From Oegoconia quadripuncta (lineage: Eukaryota; Arthropoda; Insecta; Lepidoptera; Autostichidae), in assembly GCA_949316235.1 (NCBI GenBank), contig OX438751.1, positions 17,980,801 through 18,044,800 of the forward strand: DNA of 64,000 nt, in the 5' to 3' direction. The notes beneath the pieces were generated by a model. That model did no database searches and was not told the origin of the DNA. It saw only the letters and a program-made list of their open reading frames with translations. Both the position numbers and the translations under genes were made by a program. Shown piece by piece: positions 1-11,129 of the stretch; the stretch's first letter is position 1; every line of letters begins with the position of its first letter.

Positions 1-74
1 TAAACACTTTGACACGAGAAATACGGCTGAATTTAGTTTGTAACGACAATCTGTGTGGTATGAGGGCCGTTTTG

Positions 75-500
75 TTAAAAATGTTTGAAAATGAAGTTAG
101 GGTTTAACATTTTAATGTCAATTCCATTTTTAAAGCTTTCCAGAGCGACCGATTGGAAGTGGCCTGCATTCAGCGATTTCCAGCGACCTCCATCAGGTTG
201 TCGGTCCACCTTTGGGTGGACGCACGTTGCATTTGCCGATACGTGGCTACGCGGTTTCCATTCCACAATCTTATTGTCCTAACATCTATCGTTCTTTGAG
301 CTATGTGCCCTGCCCCCTGACACTACCACTTACTAATAGCTGGGCTATGCCGGCGACTTTCGTTCTTCGGATTTCCTCAATTCTTGATTCGATCTCATAG
401 TTAAACTCCAAACACCGCCCTCTCTTTAGCTTTTGCGTAACCCTTCTTATGAAGCCACGTGAGAGACCACGTTTCAATGTGCCATTAGTCAATTATCACA
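75..500 (-). mobile_element. Decayed RTE-like non-LTR retrotransposon fragment (C-terminal coding end)
   Basis: The minus strand carries broken reading frames that resemble the conserved C-terminal tail of insect RTE-type reverse transcriptases. One frame (about 301-492) has an EEIRRTKVAGIAQ stretch, like the 'NEEIRRRTKVTDIAQ' region of that family. A second frame downstream (75-266) has WKPR followed by a basic RQPDGGRWKSL stretch, like the usual 'EWRPR..GRPP.RW.DD' block. Stops and at least one frameshift separate the pieces, so this is a fossil. The assignment rests on remembered family motifs and is moderately sure. Confidence 0.5.
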
Positions 501-921
501 TTTTAACATAATTCTACACGACGTTTGAGACAACTATCTTGAAACAAGTTCAAAGTAAAAAAAAAACGAAAGCCTTCTACAGAAATCAGGTGAGGCTTCT
601 GGCTTGTAAGGCTAACGAGACTATTTTTTTTTACCTTGTATGCTCAGTATTGCTCAGAAAAAGTAATCTGAGTGAAAGATTGAAACAAATCTCGCAAACC
701 ACATATCTCTCTGACCAAAGAGGTACACAAATGAAGTAAGTAGGTATATACATACTCCTATGATCAGATAGAGGTGTACATACACATCTCTCAAGCCAAA
801 GTCATAGGCCTCCGCTGGGCTTGCTTGACATAACCTTTTTATTATTTACTAGGGATTAGAATTAACTAGAAAATGTAGGTATAGATAGGTATATTAATAT
901 TCTAATTTACAAATTTATTTA
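501..921. other. Intergenic, AT-rich, no gene seen
   Basis: No coding or structural signal stands out. It lies just past the 3' end of the MRPL3 gene and should contain its 3' UTR on the minus strand. Confidence 0.4.
836..919 (-). terminator. Candidate poly(A) signals of MRPL3
   Basis: On the minus strand an AATAAA lies only a few bases past the MRPL3 stop codon (plus-strand TTTATT at 914-919). A second AATAAA-like hexamer lies about 80 bases further on (near 837-842). The second leaves a more usual 3' UTR length. Which one is used cannot be told from sequence. Confidence 0.35.
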
Positions 922-3900
922 TTACACTTCATCATATGTTATTGTGGACTCTTCAAATGGATGCACCGATTCGTCAAAATATTCAATTGGTAAATCGTCA
1001 GAGGCCTCTGGGTGCGTGGGAAATGGGGGAGCTGTTTGTAACTTCTTAAGAGGTAGGACTGTATCGAACATGTAGCACAAAGCCCCCGTTTCTCCAGGAA
1101 TGGCTACACCTAATGTCCAGATGACATTTTGCTTTGTGTTTATTCTAAGAATTTTAACACCTCTTAGAATTCTCCAACTGAAAGAAATAATACAAATTCA
1201 AGATTTTTACCTCAGTTAATACATTTAAGGCAACACTTTTTGAAGATAGCTGTCCAAATGAGATTTATTTTTAAATGTCAAAGAATAAAAGTAAAAATTA
1301 TTTAATTTTAAATAATTTGAAAGACAACAGCGTGGCACGAGAATTTATCGGTTGATGCTACCTAATGTAGCAATGTTGCCTCTTACGTGCTTCTTTCACT
1401 TTACACGCATTCAGTGGTTATTTCTCTAAATGCCACAAACAAAACCGAACTTACGGGTATCGAATTAGTGACTATTGTTATGATATTAATAGTTGACCAA
1501 ATAAGGAACATGCAAGTTAACTATTTTGCTGGTGAAAAGTATCTCATTCTTTCATTTAAAAATAAAATGAATTCTCCTTTTATCTTTAAAATTTAATTTA
1601 TTCCATTGTAATGAGAAAACCATGAAAGGTTTACACGTTAAAAGGAATTAAACCTTTCATTAAAAGAAGTGCCTGATTTTTTGATGATGATGATTGATAA
1701 CTTTGATTCGAGTATGATCGATCAGAAAAGGGATATATAATAAAACCGTAAGTTTCTAGAAACTTAAACTGTATCACAGAAGTAGACGATGTCTTTGTCC
1801 GGATCCTGGGCTGCCAATCGATCTAATACCGGAATAATATTTAGGTGGACCTACAGACAGACTTTCGCATTTTTAATCTTCGTATGCATAAAAGCTCGAG
1901 CCTATTTATTGCGGCAGAGTTTATGAAGACCGAGATATCCAGCAGGTAACATTGACAGTGGTGTTGATTCGGCTGCGCACGAACTAAACAAAAACCAGAT
2001 TTAGACTGGTGCTGTCACGTTATATTGTTCCAGAGAGAAAAAGACAGACCTACTTTAAAATTGGTTTTAGTTTTGTTTGCGTACAACCGAATCGACACCA
2101 GTATCAAACAAATTAACAACTATGGAAATAAATAATCATGCCTGTTCTCGCATATCAGCAGCGACGCTCTCGATAATATTTCAATGCATGCAAAGTTTAT
2201 AAATGTTCGCTAATAATCCGACGCGATGCGCTGCGCAAATTTCGGCTTTTTGGTATACCAAATATAACCTTGTATAGTGAAGATAGAGATAAAACGCCCA
2301 ATATATTTTTGTCTAACCTGTTACCCATATGACCAGGCATTTTAGTGCCAGGCCAAACGCGTCCTTTTTCACCTCCGCCGCCAATGTTGCCAGGCCTCCT
2401 ATGTGTTTTAGTGACACCATGAGAAGCAGGCATGCCTTTGAAACCCCAACGTTTCATTACCCCTTGGAATCCACGATCCATTCTAAAAATCAAGAATATT
2501 GATACAGTTAATATTGTCAGCCTTAGATTAATGATTGGTCTCCGCGCCGCTACGACTAGATACCGCACTATGAAGAAAAAACAGGTTCCTGAATGCGGCA
2601 ACTCAATATTGTAGTGTGTAGATTTATACAGTACTTACTGATGGTATGTGATGCCAGTATCTTTCTTGTTTTTTGTAGTATTGTTATTACATAGTTTGAC
2701 TACGCAAACCGGCATTTTGCTTCAGTCTTAAACCAAAATTTGAAATTTGAACTTGTGGCGTGACTGGCGCGGGTACGCCGAATACGGCGTAGTATTTGCT
2801 GCCGCATTTTTCGAGTACGCCGACGGTATCTAGTCGTAGCGGCGCGGAGACCAATCATTAATCTAAGTTGTCAGCATTAATATTTATTAACGTATTTCTA
2901 TCTGGTTTACTAACGTTTTTGCTCGTATGTCAACACAATCTCCAACCCTGAAATGTGTAGCAAACAGTGGAGTGCCGCTGGGAAGAGCAGCGTTTGGTGT
3001 TATCATGAACCTGCACAGGTGTCTTTTTGGCAACATTCCAACTCTACTGAATAACCCACTGTACAATTTCGTTACAGTGCTGGGGTCAACGGTGTCTGAA
3101 CCAACCAGCAAGCACCCCAAGCGACGTTTCTCTCTCCAGTTCACTGTAGTGGTCTTCAATGGTTTAAATTCTTCTGGTGGGATATACTTTATGACATGAT
3201 TATCTACAACCTGAAATCAAATAAGGTGCACATGGGCGGGTGACAGACAAGACTTCCACACCGATAATAGTAAATAAAGATAGTTCCATATGAGTTGGCA
3301 ATTTTGGGTTTGAGATAATCTGGGGGCACGGCCGTGCCCCCACCAAGTCGAGCAAAAAAGAGTCACGGCCGTACCATCCTTTTCTCGAAGCAATTCAGAC
3401 CATTTTCGACCCCCTGTAACTTCGTTGTGGATAAAAATAGAAGACTGAAATTTTCAGTAACTATGCAGGCATTGTAAAGACACGTATATTTAAAATTTCA
3501 TTCAATTTGAACCAGTATTTTTAAGAATTATAACGGGTCAAATTTCTTAATTTTGTCACTCACTGACTCACCGATCATCAAAATTCTAAGGCACTTCTAG
3601 CAGACCTAGAAGCTTCAAATTTGGAATATAAGTAGTGTTTGGTGTATGAATCAAGGAAAAACTAAAAAATCTAGAAAAGACAGCAAAGAAAATTAAGCCC
3701 ATACAGCCAAGTCTTCAGTTAATTAAATTTTTCAATATTGGCTTTATTCGTAACGATGTTTTATTATTTTACGGCAAAAATTGTAACATCAAAGCCTCCC
3801 AGAAAAACCCATAGAGACAGGGAGTGGGCTCTTAGAAAAACTATAGCTGAAGCTCAAGAAGTAGTACCGGAAAAGAGAAAACGGAAGGCTACCTACAAAA

Positions 3901-6900
3901 ATAAGAAAAGTTCATAAGTCAGAGAGAGGGCTTTAAGAAAATTCGTTGCTGGTAGATATACATATATACAATAAGTAGAAGGTACCGAAAAGGAAAAAAG
4001 TAGAACTGTCTACAAAATACAAAAAGAAATGAGATCCCATCAAAAACAATACTTGTCAAAAAAACCAAGTCTCGCAACTCAGTTGTTCTGCGGTAAAAAG
4101 TTGTGAGATCCATGTAATACCAAGTCGGTTGTTAATTTATTCAGTCTCTACTTAAGCGACTTTCTGTCTTAATACGTCCAGTCTCTAAGACCACGATCGT
4201 GGTCCATAACAATTGAAAATCAATTGTGTCTGGAATCTCCGTACTCGAAGCATTAAGTTGTTACGTAATAATTAACAGCATCTTATAATGACGCATATCA
4301 ATATTAAAATTCTTTAATGTTTTATATAAATATATTGAGACTTGGCCATCGCCTGAAAAGACGTGTAAATTCAATCGCCTGAAAACACATGTAAATTCAA
4401 TTATTTAGTGCGATGGCCAAGTCTCGATATATTTATATAAAACATTAAAGAATTTTAATATTGATATGCGTCATTATAAGATGCTGTTAATTATTACGTA
4501 ACAACTTAATGCTTCGAGTACGGAGATTCCAGACACAATTGATTTTCAATTGTTATGGACCACGATCGTGGTCTTAGAGACTGGACGTATTAAGACAGAA
4601 AGTCGCTTAAGTAGAGACTGAATAAATTAACAACCGACTTGGTATTACATGGATCTCACAACTTTTTACCGCAGAACAACTGAGTTGCGAGACTTGGTTT
4701 TTTTGACAAGTATTGTTTTTGATGGGATTTCATGTATACAAAATCTTATTGCTATATACAGTAATACTTCCTAAGTTTCAGTCACAGAAACACGGGCATG
4801 AGACTTCTAGGCTTTAGTATAAATAATAATCGAATATCTTCGATTTTCAACCTTATAGCTTTGAAAAGCTACAAGTATTTATGGATGCAAGGTCTATTTC
4901 AAACTGCATAAATCGAAAACCTAAAAAACTTGTTTTAAAATAATTGTTGTATAAATATCAAGGTGCAAGGATATTTTTCAAGCATATATAGTCGTTAGCA
5001 TTTCAGCTAGAGGAGGTCTGTTATCGCAACCTTCACACCTTTTTTTTCTAGAGGCCCGCCCCGTTGTCGTTAATTTATCCGCCATATCATTTTCCGACAT
5101 TTATTATTAGGAAATAATAAATGTCGGAAAATTCTCGACTTGTAACGACATCGACATTCCCGTAGCCCTCTAACCTCTGACACTCCGCGTTCTTTGATTA
5201 TTTTATATTTTTATGGAGAAAGTCTATTTCAGAGCAGTTTTGTTTCAACTTTTGTGTCTAAGTGCGCGGGACTGCCTAAGGACCTGTTTCTATCTGGATT
5301 TCAGGTAAAATATAGGCACCAAATACTAAATAGAATTTACAATCGTCGATATAAATAGACGTAATCCTAAATAATATACGTCCGTCCTGCTTCGTGTTTT
5401 ATTTCGTAGCCTACTCCTGGACTAGCTGGAGAGTCCAGCTAACTGTTAGCTGGAAAGTTGGGCGAGTCTCGGAATGGGACCATCTGCCACAAAACCCGCC
5501 CGGGGACGTATGGAGCGCTGGTATCTTGTTGGGACCAGTTTGGAACTAGTGATGGATGGGTTTAAACAGTTTGGAACTGGATATAAAATATATGTATGAT
5601 ATTATTATATACACGAATACACACATATATCACACTTATGAAATGGAGACTTTTATTTGATAAATATTTATATACTACTTATTTTTAGATTCATCATTCA
5701 TCATCAGCCCGTAAACATCCCACTACAGGAATATAGGCCTTCCCTCGTATAATATGAGGGAGTATGGGCCGTAGTCCTCCTATTTTAGATTGCTGTTCCA
5801 TATTTCATGTTTTATTAAAGAATATCATTAATTATTTATAATGTGTATGTCGCTAAATGGATCAAATAAAGTTTTTCTCTATCATAATGTTTATTATAAA
5901 TATTATAAATGAATAGTACCTACATTATGATAGAGAAGTGTGGAAAGGTCTCCACCGACAAGAGCATAACTCTTAAATTAAAGTACATTACGATATAAGT
6001 GCATAATGGTGGCTATAACACACGAGGCGGAATTTCAGCCCAAGCTGAAGGCGAGGAACGTAATAGAGCCGAGTGTTTAACCAACCTACGCACGTATATA
6101 CCTACTGGCTGGCACTGCGGGGCGGGGTGTAAATAAATATATTAGTAGTATCTGTCACAATAAGTAGCTGAATTCTAATATTCATTTAAATAATAAAGCT
6201 CACTTTAATTGCATTTTTAAAGATAATATGTGCAACGGCAACCTCCGTTTCCGATCTTTTCATATTTCAGTTCCATGTTTCTCCGTAAATTTAATCGTTA
6301 TCAAATTCGATGCAAATTCGGTGAAATATGAACGGACGCGTGGATGGTCATGTTGTTATTGCCATTTGATTATGGTTACGGAACGCTAAACAATTAATAA
6401 TTAATGGCTATATAACTAGGGTATTAAAAAAAATTACCTGCAACAATGTAGTCTGTACTTTCTTGCCATCCTTTGTCCATAGAGGATAATTTCCTATTTT
6501 ACGTGCAATAAGACCAACTCGTCGTGTACGTGCGTCCCATTGTACGGCGTTCTCGGTGTCATTATTTGCTAATGGAGTTTCCAATGCTTTGGGAGCTGAT
6601 GCTTGTATGTTGAGTTTATCCTGCATCACTTCTTGAATAAATTGTTTGTTTTCTTGTGTCAGCATTTCATCACTCATCTACAATCATTAATGTGTTTTAA
6701 AATCACTAAATAGGTTCGGAAAGAGCGCATATTAATGTGGATTCTTAATTCTCTTCTTCTTCTGTGTATCAATGCCTCCAATCATATTTGATCCGCTCAG
6801 AATTCAGCCACATATACGATCCTAAATGCTATCGTCCTATTTCTCTGTTGCGTCATTCATTCAAGCTCTCCCAAGGAATCTCTGGAAAGGTCACTCATAC

Positions 6901-9269
6901 CAAAACAAGCTGGCTTCCGGCCAGGAAACTCTTGTACCAGCCAAACTCTGAACTTCGTTGAACATGAAAATGGATTCCAAACCCATAAAATGACTGGATT
7001 CTTAATTCTAATATGCCTTCTCTAAACTAAACAACAAGTCTATCGCCTCTTTATTCCAGGATAAAAGCAACAGCATTACTTTAAGACTGGTTTTAGTTTC
7101 GAGAAGTCGCATTAATCAAGAATCGGCACCAATGCAAAAGAAAAAGTTCACCAACTACTCGGTCTGCTGATACGGAAGCTGAAAAGCAACAGAAAAAAAC
7201 GACAACTTTCATAAACAAAGAATTGGTGTCATTCTGATAACTAAAGGAACAAAGTCTCTAAGCGCTCGACTGGAGTCTCAGAAATTTTTGTCGGGCGCTG
7301 ACATAGCGTGTTCCGTCGGAAGTTACCGAAATGTCGTTTCTGAAAATGTCGGTTTGAAATGTGGATTACGTGTATTGGCGGGTTTATGGGTGGCCAGAGC
7401 CCCATACACACCATCAAATTCTCATGAACTTCTCGTGTGTCGGTACAATGAACTCATTGACGGCAAATAATTATTCCAGATATTCCCACTGAATCATCCA
7501 GGTAAATAAAGCAACAGTACGTTTTCAGAAACGTTGGCCCAACAAAGCCACAGACAGACATAGGCCTCAAAGTTATTACATATTTGAAATTCAATGAGTA
7601 CCTACCTAAAGATCAATCGTTTGAGCCGTTACTGAATACGCACTTTCGAACCCTAATGTACCTAACCTAAGTTTTTAACAAGAATGATTGTTAAATTTTG
7701 AATGAAACAGCTAACCTTTTCTGATAATAACGTTGTTATTCCATACGTAACACAAACACGGGACGCGTTTGTGTCCACATAGGTACACAGATAGTCATAT
7801 TACATTGAAGCACAATACATTCCTTTTTTCCTGGATTCCATGTGTAAGTAGTATAATATAAATAAAAAGTAGTAATTGCTTCAGTATTCAAATAAAAGTA
7901 ATTTAATTTGAACTAAAATGCAAACATTCGGTTTTGTTTCGTGGCATGCCCAAAATATTTTGTTTTGCCAACCTTGTCCTAGGTAGACATACCTACTCAT
8001 CTACAACTTCGAGAACGGAGTTCCCAACCAATATTGCTATGGGCATACATGATATTCATAAAGATATTCATTATCTAGTAATTCATTTAATCTGATTGCA
8101 CGCTGGGATGAAAAATTTATGTGTAAAATGTGACCAAAGTTAGTTTATGTACTATAAATAAAATATTTACTAATATTTAGAAAAACTAAACAATTGAATT
8201 GAAGATTTTTTTTTTTTTTTTTTTTTTTATTAAAAACTGGTTTCGCGTTTGACTACAATTGACCTAAAGGAATTTTAAGTTTCCACGCAAAACTAAATGA
8301 CAAGATCAATCTACATGAAATTTTGTGTTTACAGTCACTTGGTTGTTGGTACAAATCTGGGTATGTAATTCATTTCTATTGGAAAATAATAAACACAAAC
8401 CATTTTGAATTTTCTGTATATAATTTCAATTAGTTTTAAAGTTATTTATTGTTTTGCAAGAAAAACCAATCACAAACTAAGGCACGGTTTCAGCTCCAAC
8501 CAACCCGTGGGTGTCGTAAAAGGCGACTAAAGGACTTTCCACAGGACAACATCGAAATATTTGTATATTTTTGACAGAGATGGGCTCACCCCCTGTCAAC
8601 AATGTACATTTCCATATATTTCGTAAGGTGAACCGTGGATGTTGTTTTAAGCATTAAACTCAATGTTTGGCATACCTCTGACCATCCCATTATGGATAAA
8701 GGTCGTTACATTTAGTATGTACAGTCAGCTGCAAAGAGATATGACCCATTGTACTTACAATCATGTATTAATGGGGGACTCCAATTAACACAGAGACCCA
8801 TGACTATGGGTCTCTGCAGCTGGCTGTACGTAATTTATTGCTATCCTGATCAAATGGTTACTGGTTGTTTCCCATTGTTTCAGCAACACTGCAAGCTGAA
8901 TTTCCCCTGCAGATATGTGGTTCCACCATGACGACCTTACAAGAACATCAAGAATTTTATCTATACTTGTGGCCCCACTACATTAACGTATTGTCTGTCT
9001 AAATTGTTATATTAATACACACGTTACAGACTATAAAAAAACAATAAAATTACATACGACTCTTTCTTTAGGTAAGTGCCAGTGTGGTGGCCGATACCTA
9101 GGCGGTTGATAGTAAGATGTGAATCGTGTGATGTTATCTATCCTGAAACGTAAAATAAAAGTTAGGCACAATTTATCATAACTTAATGAAAAGAAATAAA
9201 AACAACATATTTTTCTAACCTCATTTTATATAGAGTATTACACAGTAATTTTAAATTACAAATAAACAT
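922..9269 (-). CDS. mRpL3: 39S/mitochondrial large ribosomal subunit protein uL3m, complete, six exons
   Basis: Structural protein of the mitochondrial large ribosomal subunit; the L3 family lies close to the peptidyl-transferase centre. Minus-strand exons in order: 9269-9220, 9142-9058, 6677-6438, 3210-2915, 2482-2318, 1177-922. All introns are GT-AG and the phases agree at every joint, giving about 363 codons (human MRPL3 is 348). Exon 1 is a short, hydrophobic and basic leader ([17 protein letters not shown]) that fits a mitochondrial targeting peptide. Exon 3 has [19 protein letters not shown]. Exon 5 has the L3 signature [20 protein letters not shown] and a glycine-rich [15 protein letters not shown] loop. 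Exon 6 carries [17 protein letters not shown] and the acidic C-terminus ending TYDEV. The first intron is only 77 bp. Exon 1 was found by phase matching and is the least certain part; the rest is sure. Confidence 0.93.
1959..2100. mobile_element. Short foldback MITE, TGGTGT...ACACCA family, copy 1
   Basis: A 142 bp element in the last MRPL3 intron. It starts TGGTGTTGATTCGG and ends CCGAATCGACACCA, so its ends are inverted repeats. The inner part has a GGTGCTGTC ... TTCCAGAGAG core that recurs in the copy at 46683-46819. No coding capacity. Confidence 0.7.
3240..3780. repeat. Unrecognised repeat-like block with a 20 bp perfect palindrome
   Basis: This part of MRPL3 intron 3 holds the perfect palindrome GGGGGCACGGCCGTGCCCCC (about 3320-3339). 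A second CACGGCCGT follows about 30 bases later. The rest is AT-rich and has the look of mobile-element UTR sequence, but I do not recognise the family. Confidence 0.3.
3790..4028 (+). repeat. Two diverged direct repeats coding basic residues if translated
   Basis: Two units of roughly 115 bp can be matched by eye, each with a 'gaagtagtaccgg..aaag' or 'agtagaaggtaccgaaaag' core followed by a purine-rich run. A plus-strand reading gives [20 protein letters not shown] and then a similar but broken [12 protein letters not shown]. It sits directly against the left arm of the long inverted repeat. It may be a relic of a repeated coding segment; the family is unknown. Confidence 0.3.
4029..4733. 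repeat. Nearly perfect long inverted repeat: 324 bp arms, 57 bp spacer
   Basis: The left arm (4029-4352) and right arm (4410-4733) are reverse complements over 324 positions with no gaps; I count two mismatches. The 57 bp spacer holds most of two copies of a 26 bp unit starting CGCCTGAAAA. The whole lies inside MRPL3 intron 3, so it would be transcribed as part of that pre-mRNA and could fold into a very long hairpin. The arms also hold smaller palindromes such as GACCACGATCGTGGTC. No transposase, obvious target duplication or known family was seen. Confidence 0.95.
5089..5132. repeat. Perfect 20 bp stem, 4-base loop hairpin
   Basis: The arm 5089-5108 (ATTTTCCGACATTTATTATT) pairs at all 20 positions with 5113-5132 around the loop AGGA. 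It is intronic in MRPL3. It could be the fold-back tip of a MITE or a small hairpin; there is no evidence of function. Confidence 0.8.
5700..5790 (+). mobile_element. RTE-type 3' UTR repeat (catcatcagcc family), copy 1
   Basis: Begins CATCATCAGCCCGTAAACAT and continues with a 'ggcctt ccct ... gagggagtatgggcc' block. The same sequence recurs near 24105, 43565 and 45215, and inverted near 45330. This is the common lepidopteran repeat that forms the 3' end of RTE-like elements. Confidence 0.65.
5875..5937. repeat. Imperfect foldback with 16 bp perfect arms
   Basis: TTCTCTATCATAATGT at 5875-5890 is mirrored by its reverse complement at 5922-5937. The 31 bp between them is AT-rich. Probably a small MITE or the tip of one. 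Confidence 0.6.
5950..5985. repeat. CTCCACCGACAAGAGCA repeat, copy 1
   Basis: CTCCACCGACAAGAGCAtaa followed by CTCTTAAATT recurs, slightly changed, near 16117-16150. The shared piece contains its own small palindrome around AAGAGCAT..CTCTT. This suggests a dispersed element whose full extent I cannot define. Confidence 0.45.
6764..7010 (+). mobile_element. Non-LTR reverse transcriptase relic
   Basis: A plus-strand reading gives [11 protein letters not shown], the conserved RT-1 motif of jockey/CR1-type elements. A shifted frame then gives Q-A-G-F-R-P-G-like residues and a following [14 protein letters not shown] stretch. Frameshifts and stops break the frame. It lies in MRPL3 intron 2 and is a dead fragment of about 250 bp. 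Confidence 0.6.
7080..7140. mobile_element. Half copy of the TGGTGT...ACACCA foldback family
   Basis: TTAAGACTGGTTTTAGTTTC and, further on, GAATCGGCACCA resemble the right half of the elements at 1959-2100 and 46683-46819. The left half is missing. Confidence 0.4.
7200..8460. other. MRPL3 intron 2 sequence, no gene recognised
   Basis: AT-rich intronic DNA. A run of 23 T at 8206-8228 could be the poly(A) tail of a minus-oriented retroelement, but no body could be identified. A 60-codon frame at 7288-7470 has no recognisable similarity. Confidence 0.35.
8719..8828. mobile_element. 110 bp MITE with TACAGTCAGCTG terminal inverted repeats
   Basis: Left end TACAGTCAGCTGCAAAGAGA and right end TCTCTGCAGCTGGCTGTA are inverted repeats about 18 bp long with a few mismatches. 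The inner part also pairs (GACCCAT against ATGGGTC). TA at both ends fits a Tc1/mariner-type target. Non-coding; lies in an MRPL3 intron. Confidence 0.7.
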
Positions 9270-9654
9270 CCTGGTTACAATATAAAACTAAAGTTAAAAG
9301 TTATTTAACAAAAAAAAGCAGTGAATTATGCCTAAAAATCCAACGATCTTAACACTAACAACAACCGAAATCATAGAGGTTATTATAATCGGTCACAACC
9401 ATTCCATATGAAATTGACAGTATATTTTTTATATTATGGGATTTTACGGCTCTGGACACTAGTTATGTTGAACAACAGGAAACTATTTACGGGGTTGCCA
9501 GGTCGGGACCAATTCAAGTCATGAAATTCGAAATTCAGTAACATACAGTGACCGTCGTATATGTACAGACGGATCTCCCTAAAAGTATTATATGGACCGT
9601 ATGGACCGAAGCACTCTAGCACCATCTATTAGAAAGTATTCATACAATACTTGT

Positions 9655-9760
9655 ATTATTAATGACTTAAGAAACACTTTTATCCTGTACATTTCTCTAA
9701 GCGTGAGTTTGTGAAGAACAAATAAAGATACATTTTATTATTATTATTATTATTATAATA
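9655..9760 (+). mobile_element. Non-LTR 3' tail ending in an ATT/TTA microsatellite
   Basis: The block ends in 'aataaagatacatttt' followed by (ATT)n up to about 9760. This resembles the 3' tails of RTE/CR1-like elements, but only the tail is present. Confidence 0.4.
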
Positions 9761-10261
9761 TCAAGACTCAAACCAAATCCATAATAATATGTCACATATA
9801 AATGAGTAAGAAAATTTCGTCAGCTCTGCTAATTGATATCGTGGTCTTTCGAAAAGACACGGTTTTCGAATCCGGCTAAGACAATTTTTATTCGATTTTT
9901 TTCTATTTGGATTTTTTTTTCTTTTTATAAAGGAAAATAAACCGTAAACAAACAATAATAAAAAGGTAAGGAAAATAAGAAAAGTAAAAATTTTTGGAGG
10001 TAACACTTTAGCCCATGTGATACTTTTAGGATGATTCGTCTGTACATATACATACATAACTTCCGTGTCAGTCGGTCCCTGTGATTTATTATCATTAGGT
10101 ATTTGTTTTTTCTTTATAGCTGAGGATTTAATATCATAATTTGTATAGGAACCTTGCAAAAAAATCCATCTACCACGCAGCGCTCTTACGTCGATAACTT
10201 TATAAGTTAAGTAGGTCGTTTTTGGTATCGTCATCGTATTACTAAAAGACGGGGAATTCAT
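9761..10261 (-). CDS. Unrecognised 166-codon open frame with one predicted membrane segment
   Basis: Starts MNSPSFSNTMTIPKTTYLTY. A strongly hydrophobic stretch (IFTFLIFLTFLLLFVYGLF, about residues 89-107) is followed by basic FIKRKKNPNRKK, which fits a membrane helix with a cytosolic positive flank. The C-terminal third overlaps a tRNA-like B-box sequence (near 9875-9890), so this end is probably SINE-derived. No family is recognised. It lies upstream of MRPL3, between two divergent genes, and may be chance. Confidence 0.2.
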   Translation of the reverse strand: MNSPSFSNTMTIPKTTYLTYKVIDVRALRGRWIFLQGSYTNYDIKSSAIKKKQIPNDNKSQGPTDTEVMYVYVQTNHPKSITWAKVLPPKIFTFLIFLTFLLLFVYGLFSFIKRKKNPNRKKSNKNCLSRIRKPCLFERPRYQLAELTKFSYSFICDILLWIWFES

Positions 10262-11125
10262 TTCTGGAACAACATTTTCACTCGTTCACAGAAAAAAAAA
10301 ATTCAACGCAAAAACAGAAAAAATAGAAATTTAAATTCATACAAAATCTACGCCACTACGTAAATAGCGCTATTTATTCCAAATATATAAACATTAGGTA
10401 CTTCCTTAATAGATTTAACTTATAATGGTGTAAAAAAAATTATTTGCGCGGCGGAGGTGCTATAGGAGAAGTTAGAACAACACGGATTAGTATTAGTCCA
10501 GAAAATACTGTAAAAAATTAGCTTAGCTAGACATAATTCAGAACCGACTTATATAATTACTATCTTATAGAGGTTTATTAGAGATATAATTTTGAGTAAT
10601 TAAGCCTCAAAAAAAAATTTGGCTTAGTCTAGATTTTTTTAGAAAACCCTATTTATAATTTGTATTAACAATAAATAGTAACTGATATTTTAATTAGGTA
10701 GATTTTTGTTAAACACAGTTAACTTATTGATGGATAAAAAACTATGCATGTTATAGTTAGGCATGCATGTGTTTTAGCTGAAAATGTCGTCGAGCAGCAT
10801 TGCTTAAGAAATAAGAATGAGAACTAATATTTTGTAACGATAATTTTCCTAATGTCTTGAATTAAAGAAATACCCATTAATTGAGCATTTTTTTAAATGA
10901 AACACATTTTTCAACTCTACCTTATTTAGTTACTTACTTGGTACTTGCGATTCTTACAAATGCTTAATTTTTAGCAATTGTTACTACATTTACAACACTT
11001 TATTAAATGTTACAAGAAAATCGCGGTTATTCGTTTTTCCGAAGTCAAACCGTATTTTCCCTGGGCTATAATAGCGCTTCTATATCTAGCCATTCTTATA
11101 GAAACATTTATAGAAAATTCATAAT
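10262..11125. other. Intergenic AT-rich DNA, no feature recognised
   Basis: Between MRPL3 and the POGLUT gene. No convincing coding potential. Many homopolymer A/T runs are present. Confidence 0.4.
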
Positions 11126-11129
11126 ATTA

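Noticed and set aside
4353..4409. CRISPR-like direct repeats in the hairpin spacer
   Set aside because: Only two 26 bp units without spacers, in an insect nuclear intron.
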